Shown: positions 48,625 to 57,288, counted from the first letter of the stretch. The stretch: 64,000 nucleotides of DNA from Alphaproteobacteria bacterium (GCA_030065235.1 JASJDC010000002.1:210001-274000); one strand, 5' to 3'. Numbers and translations are program-made. The notes: generated from the sequence alone by a model not told the origin.

Positions 48625-48670
48625 GAGTAAATTATACTCTTCAAAATTTACTCTAATAGTGGTATAATTT
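48625..48670 (+). promoter_or_regulatory. AT-rich promoter with nested inverted repeats
   Basis: TATAAT at 48663-48668 with TTCAAA 17 bp upstream is a fair sigma-70 promoter. Two inverted repeats overlap it: GAGTAAAT (48625-48632) with ATTTACTC (48646-48653), and AAATTATAC (about 48629-48637) with GTATAATTT (48662-48670). Such nesting suits a regulator operator. The local A+T content is far above that of the window. Confidence 0.55.
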
Positions 48671-48763
48671 GTCATCCTCCTTGAAATAGGGCGGGATAAC
48701 CAGACGGGCGCTGCTAGGCCTGTAGCGCTTGTTCGTTTGGGGGAAGAATTGAAAGGAAAAGGT

Positions 48764-49603
48764 ATGCGCGCTTACCTCATAAAGGCGGCAGTCCGTGTTT
48801 CGCCGGCGGTTTTCGCGGCTCTTCTCGTCGCATGCACCGACCTGAGCGCGGTGCGAGAATGGTCGACTACATCGATGGAGGCGGCCCAATTTAACGAGGT
48901 TGTGGCCACCTACGCCGACACGCCTACACGGTTATCGGTTTACGACGCGGACGCCGCCGAGAGTTGGGGAGCGCAAGCTGACCTGCGCGTCGCCCAGGCG
49001 AAAGCCTTGGAACTTCAATTATCCGTTGTCGCCGACTATATGGCCGCATTGTCGGCGCTGGCGGCGGACAGCGCTGTTAATTTCTCCGGTGACATTGATG
49101 CGCTCAGGGAGTCTCTCAACAACACCGGAAAGCTGGAGAAAAGCACGATTGACGCTTCAGCCGGCCTATTAACCACGGTCGCCAACGCCGCGGCGAATTT
49201 GTGGCGACAGCAACAGATCGGGCTCCTGATCGAGGGTGCGAACGCCCCTTTGCAACAGATTCTCAGGACAGAGTTGAGATCCATCGTCGATCAAGATTTC
49301 AGACGGGACCTCGAGATTGAGAGCGCATTTCTCGAGAGGTATTTCGAGGATCTATTGAGGACGGGCGGAGGGTCGGCGACCGCAAACGCCAGTCTGCAGG
49401 AATGGTTTGTTGTTCGGCGGGTGGAGAATCAGCGACGACAAGCTGCCGTAGATTCGTATCTTAAAGTCCTGGATAACATATCTGATGGTCATCAAAAGTT
49501 GTTCGATCAGCGAGATAACCTAGCCGCCCGACAATTGGCTCAAGACCTTTTCGCGCTGGCGAAGGAAATGAGAGACAACGTCAAGGAAATACTGAAATCG
49601 TAG
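48764..49603 (+). CDS. Lipoprotein of unknown function
   Basis: 279 residues from the ATG at 48764 (GAAAGGAAAAGG upstream). The signal AVFAALLVAC has a lipobox. The mature protein is all-helical with coiled-coil-like stretches (LRVAQAKALELQLSVVADYM) and no cysteine beyond the lipidated one. It resembles no family I know. It is followed 18 nt later by a second helical protein, forming a two-gene unit behind an AT-rich regulated promoter. Confidence 0.75.
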   Translation: MRAYLIKAAVRVSPAVFAALLVACTDLSAVREWSTTSMEAAQFNEVVATYADTPTRLSVYDADAAESWGAQADLRVAQAKALELQLSVVADYMAALSALAADSAVNFSGDIDALRESLNNTGKLEKSTIDASAGLLTTVANAAANLWRQQQIGLLIEGANAPLQQILRTELRSIVDQDFRRDLEIESAFLERYFEDLLRTGGGSATANASLQEWFVVRRVENQRRQAAVDSYLKVLDNISDGHQKLFDQRDNLAARQLAQDLFALAKEMRDNVKEILKS

Positions 49604-49621
49604 AGAAAAGGAGTACAAAGC

Positions 49622-50014
49622 ATGACCTTGACCGCGGACGACGCTCGAAAACTCGCCGACCTTTTTCTCGATACTGCGAAGAAGGTCGACAACTATCTGG
49701 ATGCACAGTGGCAAACTAAAACTATAGGCCGGGCTGAGTACGAAACCCTGAGCGAGTCTGCGAAGACGCTGTTGCGCCTTTCTTCCTTCATGACGTCCAA
49801 CGCCGTGGGCTTGTCAATCGCGCAAATGCAGGATGATTCCGCTGAACTGAAGAACGTTGTGAAAAAGGCGAACCGGTCGCTCGGCAAACTGAACAAAGTC
49901 AAAGCCGTAATCCGTTTGGTCGCAGGAGTCGCCGATCTCGCCGTGGCGATCACCGCCAAAGACGCCAAAGCGACGTGGAAAGCTGTGAAGGGGCTCGCCG
50001 ACGAATTGAAATGA
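49622..50014 (+). CDS. Helical hypothetical protein, partner of the lipoprotein
   Basis: 130 residues, AAAGGAG site. Helical throughout, with a mildly hydrophobic C-terminal helix (KAVIRLVAGVADLAVAITAK). No signal peptide. Spacing to the lipoprotein gene suggests a shared function, perhaps an envelope-associated pair. Confidence 0.7.
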   Translation: MTLTADDARKLADLFLDTAKKVDNYLDAQWQTKTIGRAEYETLSESAKTLLRLSSFMTSNAVGLSIAQMQDDSAELKNVVKKANRSLGKLNKVKAVIRLVAGVADLAVAITAKDAKATWKAVKGLADELK

Positions 50015-50139
50015 TGAAGCCGTCCCGGCTTTGTCGGCCCGCCCAAACATCCACCCGGTCTGCGCATTTGTCGCACCGGGCGCAGGGATGGCGGACTCGG
50101 TGACCCGCCCGGCGCGCTAGGGCGTACAAGCCTGAAACC

Positions 50140-51729
50140 ATGATTGGGTCAGGGCCTGTGCGGCGTTCGGTAAAACCGGCAATCAATATTTTCTGGTTCA
50201 AGCGCGACCTTCGGGTTGCGGTTAACCGGGCGCTGTCCGCCTGCGCAGCCGACGGTCTGCCCGTCCTGCCGCTCTATATGGTCGAACCGGCGCTGTGGCG
50301 GCAACCGGACGCGGCGCACCGTCACTATCGCTTTATCGAAGCGTGTTTGGCGGAGTTGCGCACGGATTTGGGCGCGGTTGGCCAGCCGCTGGTGGTGCGT
50401 GTGGGCGATGTCCCGTCGGTGCTGGGCGAGATCGCCGGGCAATTCGACATTGTGCGGCTCTACAGCCATGAAGAGACCGGGAACGCATGGAGCTACGACC
50501 GAGACAAGTTGGTCAAGCATTGGTGCACTGAGCAGGGCGTTGAATGGCGGGAATTCTGGCAGACTGGCGTCGTGCGCGGGTTGAAGGATCGCGACGGCTG
50601 GGCCGGCCGATGGAATCGCCGTATGCATGCGACCCCGCCGGAAGCGCCGACCGCGCTCACCCCTTTGCCGGTATTGGATATCGGCCCCATTCCCACGGCT
50701 GAGGAACTTGACCTCGTGGGCGATGGCTGCGTCTCGCCCCAGACCGGCGGCCGGCAAGCGGGCCTCATCGCCCTGGAAAGCTTCCTGACCCAGCGCGGCC
50801 AGAACTATCGGACCGCGATGTCCAGCCCGATGAACGCGTTCGACTCATGCTCCCGGCTGTCGCCCTATCTGGCCTATGGCGCCGTCTCGATGCAGGAAGC
50901 GGCGCAGGCGACGGCGCGGCGGCGGCTTGCGCTGAAACAGGCGCCCGCGGGAACCGGCGCTTGGCGCGGCTCGCTGTCTTCCTTCTCTGGGCGGCTGCAT
51001 TGGCACTGCCATTTCATGCAGAAGCTGGAGGACGCGCCGTCCCTGGAGTTCGAGGAGCTTCACCCCGCCTATCGCGGCGTCCGGCCCAGCGCGCCCGACC
51101 CGGCGCGGCTGGCGGCGTGGGAAAAGGGCGAGACCGGCCTGCCGTTCGTTGACGCCTGTATGCGCTGCCTGCAAGCGACCGGCTGGATGAATTTCCGCAT
51201 GCGGGCGATGCTAGTCGCCGTGGCGAGCTATCACCTCTGGCTTGATTGGCGGGCGACAGGGCGACATCTGGCGCGCCTCTTCACCGACTATGAGCCGGGG
51301 ATTCATTGGTCGCAGATGCAGATGCAATCCGGCGTCACCGGGATCAACACGGTGCGAATCTACAATCCGGTGAAACAGGGGTTGGACCAAGATCCGACGG
51401 GCGCGTTCGTCCGCCGCTGGATCCCAGAGCTGGCTGCGGTTCCGGACGCGCATATGCACCAGCCCTGGCAATGGGAAGATGCGGCGACGGTTCTGGACAA
51501 AGCCTACCCAACGCCCATCGTCGATCATCTCGCCGCCGCCAAGGAGGCAAGGCAAAAGATCTGGGCCGTGCGCAAAGGCCCAGACTATCGCGCCGAGGCG
51601 AACGCCATCCAGGCGAAGCATGGCAGCCGCCGCAGCGGGATCAAGCGTACCGGCCGGCGCGCGAAGGCCGCCTCGCCCGGATCGACCGATCAACTGTCGC
51701 TCGATCTGGGACAATCGGCCCCGTCATGA
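50140..51729 (+). CDS. Cryptochrome/DNA photolyase family protein
   Basis: 529 residues. The N-terminal photolyase antenna domain begins NIFWFKRDLRVAVNRAL. The FAD-binding helical domain shows GRLHWHCHF (about 283-291), TGLPFVDACMRCLQATGWMN (about 330-349) and HWSQMQMQSG. C-terminal residues 490-529 form a basic tail (RRSGIKRTGRRAKAA). Light-driven DNA repair or photoreception depends on FAD; the exact class is not decidable by eye. Its stop overlaps the DUF2256 gene. Confidence 0.88.
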   Translation: MIGSGPVRRSVKPAINIFWFKRDLRVAVNRALSACAADGLPVLPLYMVEPALWRQPDAAHRHYRFIEACLAELRTDLGAVGQPLVVRVGDVPSVLGEIAGQFDIVRLYSHEETGNAWSYDRDKLVKHWCTEQGVEWREFWQTGVVRGLKDRDGWAGRWNRRMHATPPEAPTALTPLPVLDIGPIPTAEELDLVGDGCVSPQTGGRQAGLIALESFLTQRGQNYRTAMSSPMNAFDSCSRLSPYLAYGAVSMQEAAQATARRRLALKQAPAGTGAWRGSLSSFSGRLHWHCHFMQKLEDAPSLEFEELHPAYRGVRPSAPDPARLAAWEKGETGLPFVDACMRCLQATGWMNFRMRAMLVAVASYHLWLDWRATGRHLARLFTDYEPGIHWSQMQMQSGVTGINTVRIYNPVKQGLDQDPTGAFVRRWIPELAAVPDAHMHQPWQWEDAATVLDKAYPTPIVDHLAAAKEARQKIWAVRKGPDYRAEANAIQAKHGSRRSGIKRTGRRAKAASPGSTDQLSLDLGQSAPS

Positions 51730-51890
51730 AAATGCGCAAAAAGGCCGATCTGCCGACAAAGATCTGCGTCGCCTGCGGCCGGCCCTTCGCCTGGCGCAAG
51801 AAATGGGCGCGCGATTGGGATCGGGTGCGCACCTGTTCAGAGCGCTGCAAAGGCGTGGCGCGCCGAACGAAGGCTGGGCGCAACCCATGA
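51726..51890 (+). CDS. DUF2256 zinc-ribbon-like protein
   Basis: 54 residues. Four cysteines in CVACGRPFAW and the later TCSERCK pattern suggest a small zinc-binding knuckle. DUF2256 genes are regularly found beside cryptochrome/photolyase genes. It overlaps the stop of the previous gene and its own stop overlaps the next start, so the three are translated as one unit. Confidence 0.88.
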   Translation: MKMRKKADLPTKICVACGRPFAWRKKWARDWDRVRTCSERCKGVARRTKAGRNP

Positions 51891-53140
51891 CCGACCCCCT
51901 GAGCGGGCCGCTCTGGCGGCCGGATCGGCGGGCGGCAGAAGCGCGGCTGGCGGCCTTCCTGCCGTCGGCCGGGCGGGCCTACGCGGCGCGGCGGAACTAT
52001 GATCTGGGACCTCAGGATCGGGACAATGTCTCCGCCCTCTCACCTTGGGTTCGGCATCGCGCCGTCACCGAAGAAGAGATCGCCGCCCAGGTGCTGCAAC
52101 GGCACAGCCTGTCCGCCGCCGAGAAATTCATTCAAGAGGTGGTCTGGCGGACCTATTGGAAGGGCTGGCTGGAGCATCGCCCGGCCGTCTGGCGAGACTA
52201 TCTGGCGGCTCTTGGTCGGTCGAAAGCCGCGCTGGCCGACGACCGGTCGCTGCGCCAACGCTATGAGGCGGCAATCGACGGCCGGACCGGAATCGACTGT
52301 TTCGACGCCTGGGCGGATGAGCTGATCGAGCATGGATGGCTGCACAACCATGCGCGCATTTGGTTCGCCAGCATCTGGATCTTCACACTCGACCTGCCTT
52401 GGGAGTTGGGCGCCGATTTCTTCTATACCCATTTGTTGGACGGCGACACGGCCTCGAACACGCTTTCATGGCGCTGGGTGGCGGGCCTTCAAACGATCGG
52501 CAAGACCTACCTGGCGCGGCCGGACAATATCGCGCGCTATACCGAAGGGCGGTTTCATCCGGTCGGTCAGTTGGCCCCCGCGGCGCCGCCGCTGGCCGGT
52601 GACGCGCATCCTGCGCCGGCGCCGCCGACGCCGCCCGATCTGGTGACGCCATCCGGCGATCTGTTCGACCGGATACCACCCAAGCTCGGCAGAGTCGGTC
52701 TGCTGGCGACGGCGGAAGATCTGAGCCCCGCGGATCATGTCCAAGGCGTGGAGGTCGCCGCGACGGCGATCCTGTCGCCGCCGCAAGACCCGGCCTATTC
52801 TGCCGGCCGGCGGACCTTTCTCGACGGCTTGCTAGCGGACGCCGCCGCGCGTATGGCGGACCGGTTCGGCGGTGTGTCTGAGAAACCCGGTTCCAGTGCG
52901 GAAGTTGTCGACTGGGCGCGCGATCTGGGCGTCGATAAAGTGCTGACGCCCTTTGCGCCGACCGGCCCCACGGCGGACAGCCTGATGGAAATCAAGGAGG
53001 CGCTGCGGGCGGCAGGCGTTGCTTTGGTCATCAGCCAGCGCCGCTGGGACCAACTGTTCTATCCGCATTCCCAGAAGGGATTCTTCAAGATGAAGGCGCA
53101 AATCCCAAAGGCGCTCGGCGCGTTAGGGCTCACACGCTAA
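51887..53140 (+). CDS. Photolyase-like FAD-binding protein with rearranged domains
   Basis: 417 residues from the ATG at 51887. The N-terminal 230 residues are a photolyase FAD-binding domain (NVSALSPWVRHRAVTEEEIA, EKFIQEVVWRTYWKGW, DGDTASNTLSWRWVAGLQ). The usual antenna domain is missing from the N-terminus. After a Pro-rich linker (about 228-255), the C-terminal 160 residues look like the missing alpha/beta domain (VGLLATAEDLSP, ALRAAGVALVISQ, QKGFFKMKAQIPKAL). The arrangement suggests a circular permutation. Function: flavin-dependent repair or sensing (inference). Confidence 0.78.
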   Translation: MTDPLSGPLWRPDRRAAEARLAAFLPSAGRAYAARRNYDLGPQDRDNVSALSPWVRHRAVTEEEIAAQVLQRHSLSAAEKFIQEVVWRTYWKGWLEHRPAVWRDYLAALGRSKAALADDRSLRQRYEAAIDGRTGIDCFDAWADELIEHGWLHNHARIWFASIWIFTLDLPWELGADFFYTHLLDGDTASNTLSWRWVAGLQTIGKTYLARPDNIARYTEGRFHPVGQLAPAAPPLAGDAHPAPAPPTPPDLVTPSGDLFDRIPPKLGRVGLLATAEDLSPADHVQGVEVAATAILSPPQDPAYSAGRRTFLDGLLADAAARMADRFGGVSEKPGSSAEVVDWARDLGVDKVLTPFAPTGPTADSLMEIKEALRAAGVALVISQRRWDQLFYPHSQKGFFKMKAQIPKALGALGLTR

Positions 53141-53222
53141 ACCCGCTCTCCGTCCTCCAGTTGCTCTAAGAAGTGCGCCGGTAAACTCGGCGACGCCCTC
53201 TTGTATCGTCCGCTATGCAGTT
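53137..53222 (-). pseudogene. Relic of a phrB-type (FeS photolyase) 3' end
   Basis: Read on the minus strand it gives KRASPSLPAHFLEQLEDGERV and a stop, with a frame change upstream (CIADDT). The intact phrB-type gene at 55158 ends ADETKAASQSSAA then RFLERLEAGERI. About 12 of the last 19 residues agree. The stop codon overlaps the stop of the convergent photolyase gene. Confidence 0.8.
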
Positions 53223-53312
53223 TCGGCCAATCATTACATCGTTCGTGTTTTGATGAAAACAAACGACGTGTGGGTCAGTTTGATAGGATAGAGGAGTCGC
53301 GATGAGAAGATG

Positions 53313-54374
53313 CTACTTGTCGGACAAGTCCATCACCAGACGGCCTTGAACGTCGCCGGCTTCGATCCGGCGATGCGCCTCGGCCGCCTCGTCGATCTTG
53401 AAGACGCCCTCCACCAACGGGTGGATCGCGCTTTCGCTAAGCATGCCGAACAGGGCTGTGAGATCTTCACGGAACCAATTCGGATTCTTTTGGCGGGTCT
53501 CTGAAATGTCGTAGAAAGCGACTCGTCCCGTTTTGCGACTGCGTGCGGCTTTGATCTTGATCGTCAGAAATTGCAATCCGAAACCGATCTTTCCGATCAG
53601 CCCCGCCAGTCCGGTGAACTGTCCCTTCGCCCGACGCAGGGCCGCGCTGAAACCGGCGGCGACAAAACGGCCCCCCGGCTTCAAACGCGCCAAGACGATC
53701 CCCAGTCGCTCACCGCGCGCGGGATCCAAGATGGCGGCGAAGCCGCCGATCTCACGCGCAATTTGATCAAGCTGTCGCGCCGCGTTCGCGTTGTCATAGG
53801 CGACGAAGCGCGCGCCATATCCACGGATGAGCGCCTCTCGTTTTGCGGATGCGACGCCAACCGCGTTGATCCCCATGGCGCGGCAAAGGTCCAGAGCCGC
53901 GAGGCCAACGCCGCCGCTTGCGCCATAGATCAAGACCGTGTCGCCACGCGCGGCCTTTCCAAATCGCAGGAGAGATTGATAGGCGGTGAGATAGCTTAGG
54001 ATCAAAGGCTCGGCCTGCACCGCATCAAGCCCGTCGGGCACGGCGACCAACCCTTCGGCCGGGCGGCAGGCATAGTCCGCATTGGCCCCTATTTGGGTGA
54101 GGTCCGCCACCCTGTCCCCCGGACTGAACGCCGTCACGCCTTCGCCAACCGCGTCGACGCGGCCAATCAGATCGTACCCCAATGTCAGCGGAAGCTTGAG
54201 CTCCATCACGGGGTAAAGGTCCCGGCGGATCAGCATATCGGTGAAAACAAGGCTGGACGCTTCGACACGGATGCGAACCTCGCCCACGCCCGGCGGTGGC
54301 GCCGACGCGTCAGTAACGACGCGGACGACTTCCGGACCTCCAAAAGCCTCCACGATCAGACGCCGGTTCTTCAT
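53313..54374 (-). CDS. MDR-superfamily (quinone/zinc-type) oxidoreductase
   Basis: 353 residues. N-terminal GroES-like domain with GYDLIGRVDAVGEGVTAFSPGDRVADL, then the nucleotide-binding Rossmann motif IYGASGGVGLAALDLCRAMG (about 159-178). It lacks the catalytic and structural zinc cysteines of alcohol dehydrogenases, so it is a quinone-oxidoreductase-like NADPH enzyme. It is transcribed divergently from the adjacent TetR gene, which probably represses it. The cassette is placed between a phrB relic and the intact phrB gene. Confidence 0.88.
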   Translation of the reverse strand: MKNRRLIVEAFGGPEVVRVVTDASAPPPGVGEVRIRVEASSLVFTDMLIRRDLYPVMELKLPLTLGYDLIGRVDAVGEGVTAFSPGDRVADLTQIGANADYACRPAEGLVAVPDGLDAVQAEPLILSYLTAYQSLLRFGKAARGDTVLIYGASGGVGLAALDLCRAMGINAVGVASAKREALIRGYGARFVAYDNANAARQLDQIAREIGGFAAILDPARGERLGIVLARLKPGGRFVAAGFSAALRRAKGQFTGLAGLIGKIGFGLQFLTIKIKAARSRKTGRVAFYDISETRQKNPNWFREDLTALFGMLSESAIHPLVEGVFKIDEAAEAHRRIEAGDVQGRLVMDLSDK

Positions 54375-54428
54375 AGTAAATCCTCTCGTTCCTTCTATCG
54401 GGGGATGATTTCCCGACGAGCTTGGTCT

Positions 54429-54483
54429 ATGTTGACGGCGACAACTTAGGAAATAGAAGGGATGTTGTCAATGTCTACATTGA
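54429..54483. promoter_or_regulatory. Probable TetR operator pair between the divergent genes
   Basis: Two 17-bp sites agree at 13 positions: GTTGTCGCCGTCAACAT on the minus strand at 54429-54445 and GTTGTCAATGTCTACAT on the plus strand at 54464-54480. The second is part of a perfect palindrome, TCAATGTCTACATTGA (54468-54483), that covers the TetR start codon. Binding there would repress both genes. Confidence 0.55.
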
Positions 54484-55082
54484 CGGAAACCAAGTCGGCC
54501 AAGCGCCCGTATCACCATGGCGACCTTCCGGCCGCTTTGCTGCGCGTCTGCCGCGACCAATTGGAGAAGGGGGGGATTGACGCGGTGTCGCTGCGGGCGG
54601 CCGCGCGCCAACTGGGCGTGTCGCACGCGGCGCCAATCAAGCACTTCCCGACGAAGACCGCTCTGCTGACGGCGATTGCGGCGCAAGGATATCGTGAGGC
54701 GCTCGACGTTCTTTCCTCGGCTTTGACCACGGGAACAACGGCGACGGCGAGAATCAGGGCGCTTTGCCAAGCCTTTTTCGACTTCGGACGACACCATCCG
54801 AACCTGTATCAGCTCATGTCGATGGCTGACCTGATCCATCTCGACGACCCAGCTTTGGAGGCGCCAAGACGCGCCTGTTTTCAGCGAATGAAAGACAGCG
54901 TGCGCGATCTCGCTCCACTGCGCGATGATGAGGCCGAAGAGCGCACGATCCTGTTATGGTCGTTTCTACACGGTTACGTGCTGCTAAGTCAGAATGGCGT
55001 GTTCTCGACCGAGAGGCCGTTCGCCGACGGGAAGCCCGGCCCTTTGACGCACCTGCTCGCCGCAATCGGGTCATCGCCCTAG
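54471..55082 (+). CDS. TetR/AcrR-family regulator
   Basis: 203 residues from the ATG at 54471; the other ATG at 54462 is only 1-2 nt from the AGAAGGG site, so it is less likely. N-terminal HTH: RPYHHGDLPAALLRVCRDQL then GIDAVSLRAAARQLGVSHAAPIKHFPTKTAL. The C-terminal domain resembles that of the WHG-type TetR regulators (DFGRHHPNLYQLM). The presumed target is the divergent oxidoreductase, plus its own promoter. Confidence 0.9.
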   Translation: MSTLTETKSAKRPYHHGDLPAALLRVCRDQLEKGGIDAVSLRAAARQLGVSHAAPIKHFPTKTALLTAIAAQGYREALDVLSSALTTGTTATARIRALCQAFFDFGRHHPNLYQLMSMADLIHLDDPALEAPRRACFQRMKDSVRDLAPLRDDEAEERTILLWSFLHGYVLLSQNGVFSTERPFADGKPGPLTHLLAAIGSSP

Positions 55083-55157
55083 GGCGGAATTCCGAAAAGC
55101 GGTCCCAATCCGCAGAACCACACAAGACCAGCGACGCTCGGCCCGTAGGTTGACGTG

Positions 55158-56702
55158 TTAGATACGCTCTCCAGCCTCAAGGCGTTCGAGGAACCGCGCC
55201 GCCGAACTCTGTGACGCCGCCTTGGTCTCGTCCGCCATACGGTCCCAGGTCCGATACATCTGCGCCATCCTTGGGTTGCCGCCCAACGTGTCGCGATTTC
55301 GCCTTAGGAAATCCCAATAGAGATAATTGAACGGGCAGGCGTCGGGTCCGGATTTCTCCTTCACCTTGTAGCGACAACCGGCGCAATAGTTGGACATCTT
55401 GTTGATATAGTTCCCGCCGGCCGCGTAGGGCTTGGAACCGAGCAGGCCGCCATCGGCGAATTGGCTCATTCCGAGCGTGTTCGGCGCTTCTACCCATTCG
55501 AACGCGTCGGCATAGACGGCCAGGTACCATTCATGCACCTGATGCGGGTCGACGCCCGCCAACATGGCGAAATTGCCGGTCACCATAAGACGCTGAATAT
55601 GATGCGCATAGGCATGCTGGATCGTCTGGCCGATCGATTGCGCCATGCAGGCCATATCCGTCTCGCCCGACCAATAGAAGTCGGGCAAGGCGCGCCGGTG
55701 GTCGAAATAGTTCTTCTCCAGATAGCCCGGCATGCTCAACCAATAAATGCCGCGCACATATTCGCGCCAACCGATGATCTGCCGAATGAAGCCTTCGACT
55801 GCATTTAGGGGCGCCGTTCCGCGCCGCCAGGCCGCCTCGACCTTGCGGCAGGTCTGTAACGGACTTAGCAAACCGGCATTGAGATAGAGCCCGGTGACCG
55901 CATGCGCCATGAACGGTTCGTCGTTGAGCATCGCATCCTGATAGTCGCCATAGCTCGGCAAAGCGTGCTCGATGAAATGGTCAAGCGCCGCTTCCGCCTC
56001 ATCGGCCGTCACGGCGTAGTCGAACCCGTCGAGAGCGCCGAACCGGTCGGGAAACCGGTCGGCGACCATCGCTAGAACTTCTTGGGTGATTGCGTCGGGC
56101 TCGACGCTTCGCCGGGCGGGCGGTCGCCATGTCTTGGGCGGCCGCTTTCGGTTCTCCGCGTCATAGTTCCACTGACCGCCGACTGGGTCATCGCCTTCCA
56201 TCAAGAGACCTGTCTGGCGGCGCCGTTCGCGATAGAAATATTCCATCCGCAACGTCTTGCGCCCGTTCGCCCAGGTTCGGAAAGTTGCGGCGTCGCAGAC
56301 GAACCGATCGTCGCCGCATATTTCGACCGTGGCCGGCAGCGTGTCGTCCAAGCGCCGCAGCATCTCCAGGACCCGCCATTCACCGGGCTCGGTGACGCGG
56401 ATATGGCGGCAACCATGGCGCGCTATCGCCGCCGCAATCTCGGTCTCGAAAGACCCGCTGTTCCCATCGGCGTCCAGCCTGACATAATCGACGCGCCAGC
56501 CGCGCGCCGTCAGTTCTTCCGCGAAATGGCGCATGGCGGAGAACAGGAAGACCAGTTTTTTCCGGTGGTGCGGAACCTGATCCGCTTCCGCCGCGACCTC
56601 CATCATCAAGACGATGCCGGTCTCGGGATCGCTCGCTTTCAGGCTGGCCAGATCGTGGCTCAATTGGTCGGCGAAGACGGGCAGCAGCGTGGGCGCAGTC
56701 AT
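55158..56702 (-). CDS. phrB: FeS-type bacterial cryptochrome / (6-4) photolyase
   Basis: 514 residues. The PhrB/FeS-BCP family is recognised by the N-terminal VFADQLSHDLASL, the PPKTWRPPAR and GWREYVRGIYW motifs, TGNFAMLAGVDPHQVHEWYL, and the iron-sulphur ligands near the C-terminus: YCAGCRYKV, then the Cys of DACPFNYLYW, with a fourth Cys expected near the TCRKVEAAW region. In Agrobacterium PhrB repairs (6-4) photoproducts using FAD, a lumazine antenna and a [4Fe-4S] cluster. It is followed by coq7 on the same strand. Confidence 0.92.
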   Translation of the reverse strand: MTAPTLLPVFADQLSHDLASLKASDPETGIVLMMEVAAEADQVPHHRKKLVFLFSAMRHFAEELTARGWRVDYVRLDADGNSGSFETEIAAAIARHGCRHIRVTEPGEWRVLEMLRRLDDTLPATVEICGDDRFVCDAATFRTWANGRKTLRMEYFYRERRRQTGLLMEGDDPVGGQWNYDAENRKRPPKTWRPPARRSVEPDAITQEVLAMVADRFPDRFGALDGFDYAVTADEAEAALDHFIEHALPSYGDYQDAMLNDEPFMAHAVTGLYLNAGLLSPLQTCRKVEAAWRRGTAPLNAVEGFIRQIIGWREYVRGIYWLSMPGYLEKNYFDHRRALPDFYWSGETDMACMAQSIGQTIQHAYAHHIQRLMVTGNFAMLAGVDPHQVHEWYLAVYADAFEWVEAPNTLGMSQFADGGLLGSKPYAAGGNYINKMSNYCAGCRYKVKEKSGPDACPFNYLYWDFLRRNRDTLGGNPRMAQMYRTWDRMADETKAASQSSAARFLERLEAGERI

Positions 56703-56712
56703 CGCGGACGCG

Positions 56713-57243
56713 TCAGAAGACCTTGGCGAGCCGGACCGCGTTCGCCGATCCGAAACTCACCAAGGCGCACCAGCCGCGGATCAGGACCGACGACCGCCCG
56801 GCCAACCGGTCCGCCGCGTCGTCGCGATGATGAACCTCTTCCTGACGATAACGCTCCAGTCGATCCCGCACCTCCGGGAACAGCGCCTCGCGGTCGAGCC
56901 GGTCGATCTGTTCCTGATAATGCCGATCGACGAAACTCTCCACCGCCTGGATCGTCCGAAAAACCGCATTCTGGCCAAGCAGGGCCGGGATCGCGCCGGT
57001 CAGGAACCCCATTATGCGCCACAGTGGGATCAACCGACTGTGGCCAGACGGGAAAATCTCGATCACACCCGCTAGATGCGTCTGCTCGGTCTCCAGATGA
57101 TCCGATGCGAAGCGCCGAACGTCCGGGTCGCGGCTGACGGCCAGGATCCCTTTATAAATCCAGACCGCGCCGGTCTCGCCCGCATGATCTGACCGAAGGT
57201 CCGCCTGCAGCCAGTCCGGATAGGTCTGAGGATCGATCCGCAT
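56713..57243 (-). CDS. coq7: Coq7-type demethoxyubiquinone hydroxylase
   Basis: 176 residues. Two copies of the ferritin-like di-iron motif: RSDHAGETGAVWIY with ASDHLETEQTHLAG in the first half, and QAVESFVDRHYQEQ with RYRQEEVHHRDDA in the second. Coq7 hydroxylates demethoxyubiquinone in ubiquinone synthesis at the membrane. It lies 10 nt upstream of phrB on the same strand, an uncommon pairing. Confidence 0.92.
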   Translation of the reverse strand: MRIDPQTYPDWLQADLRSDHAGETGAVWIYKGILAVSRDPDVRRFASDHLETEQTHLAGVIEIFPSGHSRLIPLWRIMGFLTGAIPALLGQNAVFRTIQAVESFVDRHYQEQIDRLDREALFPEVRDRLERYRQEEVHHRDDAADRLAGRSSVLIRGWCALVSFGSANAVRLAKVF

Positions 57244-57288
57244 GATGTGAGGCGGCGCGCCCGAGCGTCTGTCGGGCGGCGTACCGTC

